Of a stretch of 64,000 nucleotides of DNA, positions 62,767 through 64,000 are shown one piece after another. The first letter of the stretch is position 1, and every line of letters begins with the position of its first letter. The notes beneath the pieces were generated by a model. That model worked only from the letters and a program-made list of their open reading frames with translations, had not been told where the DNA came from and made no database searches. A program made the position numbers and the translations under genes. Origin of the DNA: Bacteroidetes bacterium HGW-Bacteroidetes-10 (GTDB taxonomy: Bacteria > Bacteroidota > Bacteroidia > Bacteroidales > UBA932); the NCBI GenBank assembly GCA_002842695.1, contig PHDT01000002.1:1-64000 (forward strand), given 5' to 3'.

Positions 62767-64000
62767 ATGAAGAGATTTGCCCCACATTTACTTGCTCTGG
62801 CTCTCTTAATGATTGCCGTGCCTTCTGTTTATGCGCAGAAAATCAGGTTAACACTCACTCTTGACGAGGCTGTTAAAACTGCTCAGGATCAGTCTCCTTC
62901 TGCACTGGTAGCAAAGCATAATTTTCTTGCAAGTTACTGGCAATACAGAGCCTTTCGTGCTCAGTTGCTTCCCTCTCTCAATTTATCTGCCACTCTTGGC
63001 CAATACAACAGATCTCTTGTTCCACTTCAGAACTCAGAATCAGGGGAGATAAACTATGTTGCAAACAACAATCTCAAGAATAGTCTCTCTCTTTCAATTG
63101 ACCAGAACATTGCTCTTACCGGGGGCAGGATCTCTGTTTTTACGAGTTTGTACCGGCTGGACCAGTTTAATACGGAAAATCCGGCAACATACAACTCTCA
63201 GCCAATTAATATTACATATATTCAACCGCTTCGAACCTATAATACCTTAAGGTGGGACAAGGTAACAGAGCCTAAGAAATATGAGAGGGCCAAGCGCAGG
63301 TATCTCGAACAAATGGAAAATATTATTGTTAATGTAATACCTATGTTCTTTGATGTTCTGCAGGCACAGCAGCGACTGGCAATGTCAAGCAAGAACTATG
63401 AAAGTACAGTTTCATTGTACAAGCTTGCAAAAGAGAGGTTCGAGCAGAATCTGGTTTCCAAAAATGATCTTCTTCAGCTCGAGCTGAGAATGATAAATGA
63501 TAATTTGTCGATAAATGACCATAAGCTTACCCTGGACATGAGAATGCTCCGCCTTAAAACCTTTATGGGATATAACGAGAATGTAGAACTTGATCTTGTT
63601 TTACCTGCCTCGGGCCCCGGGATTACTCTTAATTTTGAAGATGTACTTGATAAGGCATACAAGAATTCTCCTTTTCTTCTTGACAATGAACTGGATGTTT
63701 TAAGCGCAACTCAGGAGGTAGAGAGGCAGAAGGCAAACAAGGGGCTTCAGGCAAATCTGAATGCTCAGTTTGGACTGACGCAGCAGGGTCATGAACTTGG
63801 AACTGCATATTCAAATCCAATGGACCAGCAGATATTAAGTTTAGGTCTGAGAATGCCAATAATGGACTGGGGGCTTGGAAAAGGCAGGGTTAAAATGGCA
63901 AAGTCAAGAGAGGAGCTTGTGAGGGCCCAGGTTGACCAGGAGATGAATGATTACAAACAGAATATCTTTATTAAAGTGATTCAGTTCAATAATCAGGTTA
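62767..64000 (+). CDS. TolC-family outer-membrane efflux protein, 3' end beyond window
   Basis: This ORF is missing from the track because it runs off the right edge. Starting at 62767 the product is MKRFAPHLLALALLMIAVPSVYAQ (signal peptide), then LTLTLDEAVKTAQDQSPSALVAKHNF and a long alpha-helical region with TolC-like patterns (KYERAKRRYLEQMENIIVNVI, LAKERFEQNLVSKNDLLQLELRM). About 411 codons are present. TolC-type proteins form the outer-membrane channel of efflux and export pumps. Its partners would lie beyond the window. Confidence 0.9.
   Translation, partial: MKRFAPHLLALALLMIAVPSVYAQKIRLTLTLDEAVKTAQDQSPSALVAKHNFLASYWQYRAFRAQLLPSLNLSATLGQYNRSLVPLQNSESGEINYVANNNLKNSLSLSIDQNIALTGGRISVFTSLYRLDQFNTENPATYNSQPINITYIQPLRTYNTLRWDKVTEPKKYERAKRRYLEQMENIIVNVIPMFFDVLQAQQRLAMSSKNYESTVSLYKLAKERFEQNLVSKNDLLQLELRMINDNLSINDHKLTLDMRMLRLKTFMGYNENVELDLVLPASGPGITLNFEDVLDKAYKNSPFLLDNELDVLSATQEVERQKANKGLQANLNAQFGLTQQGHELGTAYSNPMDQQILSLGLRMPIMDWGLGKGRVKMAKSREELVRAQVDQEMNDYKQNIFIKVIQFNNQV

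Overview
The window reads as a chromosomal segment of a Bacteroidota bacterium, most likely order Bacteroidales. The main evidence is the fused lpxC-fabZ gene between lpxD and lpxA, several genes with the Bacteroidota -7 promoter element (TAnnTTTG), lipoproteins with short N-terminal signals, an M64 (IgA-peptidase-like) protease, a C11 clostripain-like lipoprotein, a DUF3078 protein, a Tricorn-like protease and a BT_3928-type DoxX protein. These assignments come from reading motifs; no database search was possible.

The left part (about 1-18.5 kb) is accessory and AT-rich. It holds two unrecognised small genes, a type II restriction-modification pair (TdeIII-like endonuclease and C5 cytosine methyltransferase), and a three-gene minus-strand cassette. 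That cassette has two nitrilase-fold proteins, one with a full Glu-Lys-Cys triad and one that seems to lack the Glu, upstream of a 1020-aa Rad50/SMC-like ATPase with a CxxC zinc-hook motif. Diverged copies of a palindromic non-coding repeat flank the cassette. I regard it as the best candidate for an undescribed (probably defence) system. Next comes about 2 kb of non-coding DNA that is unusually rich in hairpins, including three and a bit tandem copies of a 210-bp unit and a nested stem-loop. A plus-strand phage-derived module follows: three diverged DUF6266-like proteins, a beta-rich protein, and a translationally coupled lysis-like set (small membrane protein, M15 peptidase, DUF6808/spanin-like protein). 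The island ends near a terminator, a tRNA T-arm remnant and a tRNA-Leu(CAG) gene. Two more inverted-repeat structures lie before the core genes.

The 19-31 kb stretch carries a Tricorn-like protease, a TPR protein and a second notable locus. A 41-aa double-glycine leader peptide, missed by the ORF track, lies upstream of a C39 peptidase-ABC transporter and an HlyD-type adaptor. Divergent to it are a sensor kinase, an OmpR-type response regulator and a clostripain-like lipoprotein. The 95-bp divergent spacer has a three-fold direct repeat with helical-turn spacing, as expected for an OmpR-family binding site. Together this looks like a secreted-peptide signalling or bacteriocin circuit.

From 31 to 64 kb the genes are mostly housekeeping: rplY-pth-S4 protein; a sugar nucleotidyltransferase-CPBP protease-manA operon; divIC; folP-purB-M64 peptidase-HAD nucleotidase; tmk with a DoxX-MurB gene fusion; rimP-nusA-infB; an HD hydrolase followed by the lipid A genes lpxD, lpxC-fabZ and lpxA and a WbqC-like gene; a FadL-type porin and a Tyr/Trp/Ser-rich lipoprotein; proS; a DUF3078 protein; tilS; sppA; and the start of a TolC-family gene that runs off the right edge. 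Perfect bidirectional terminators separate several convergent units.
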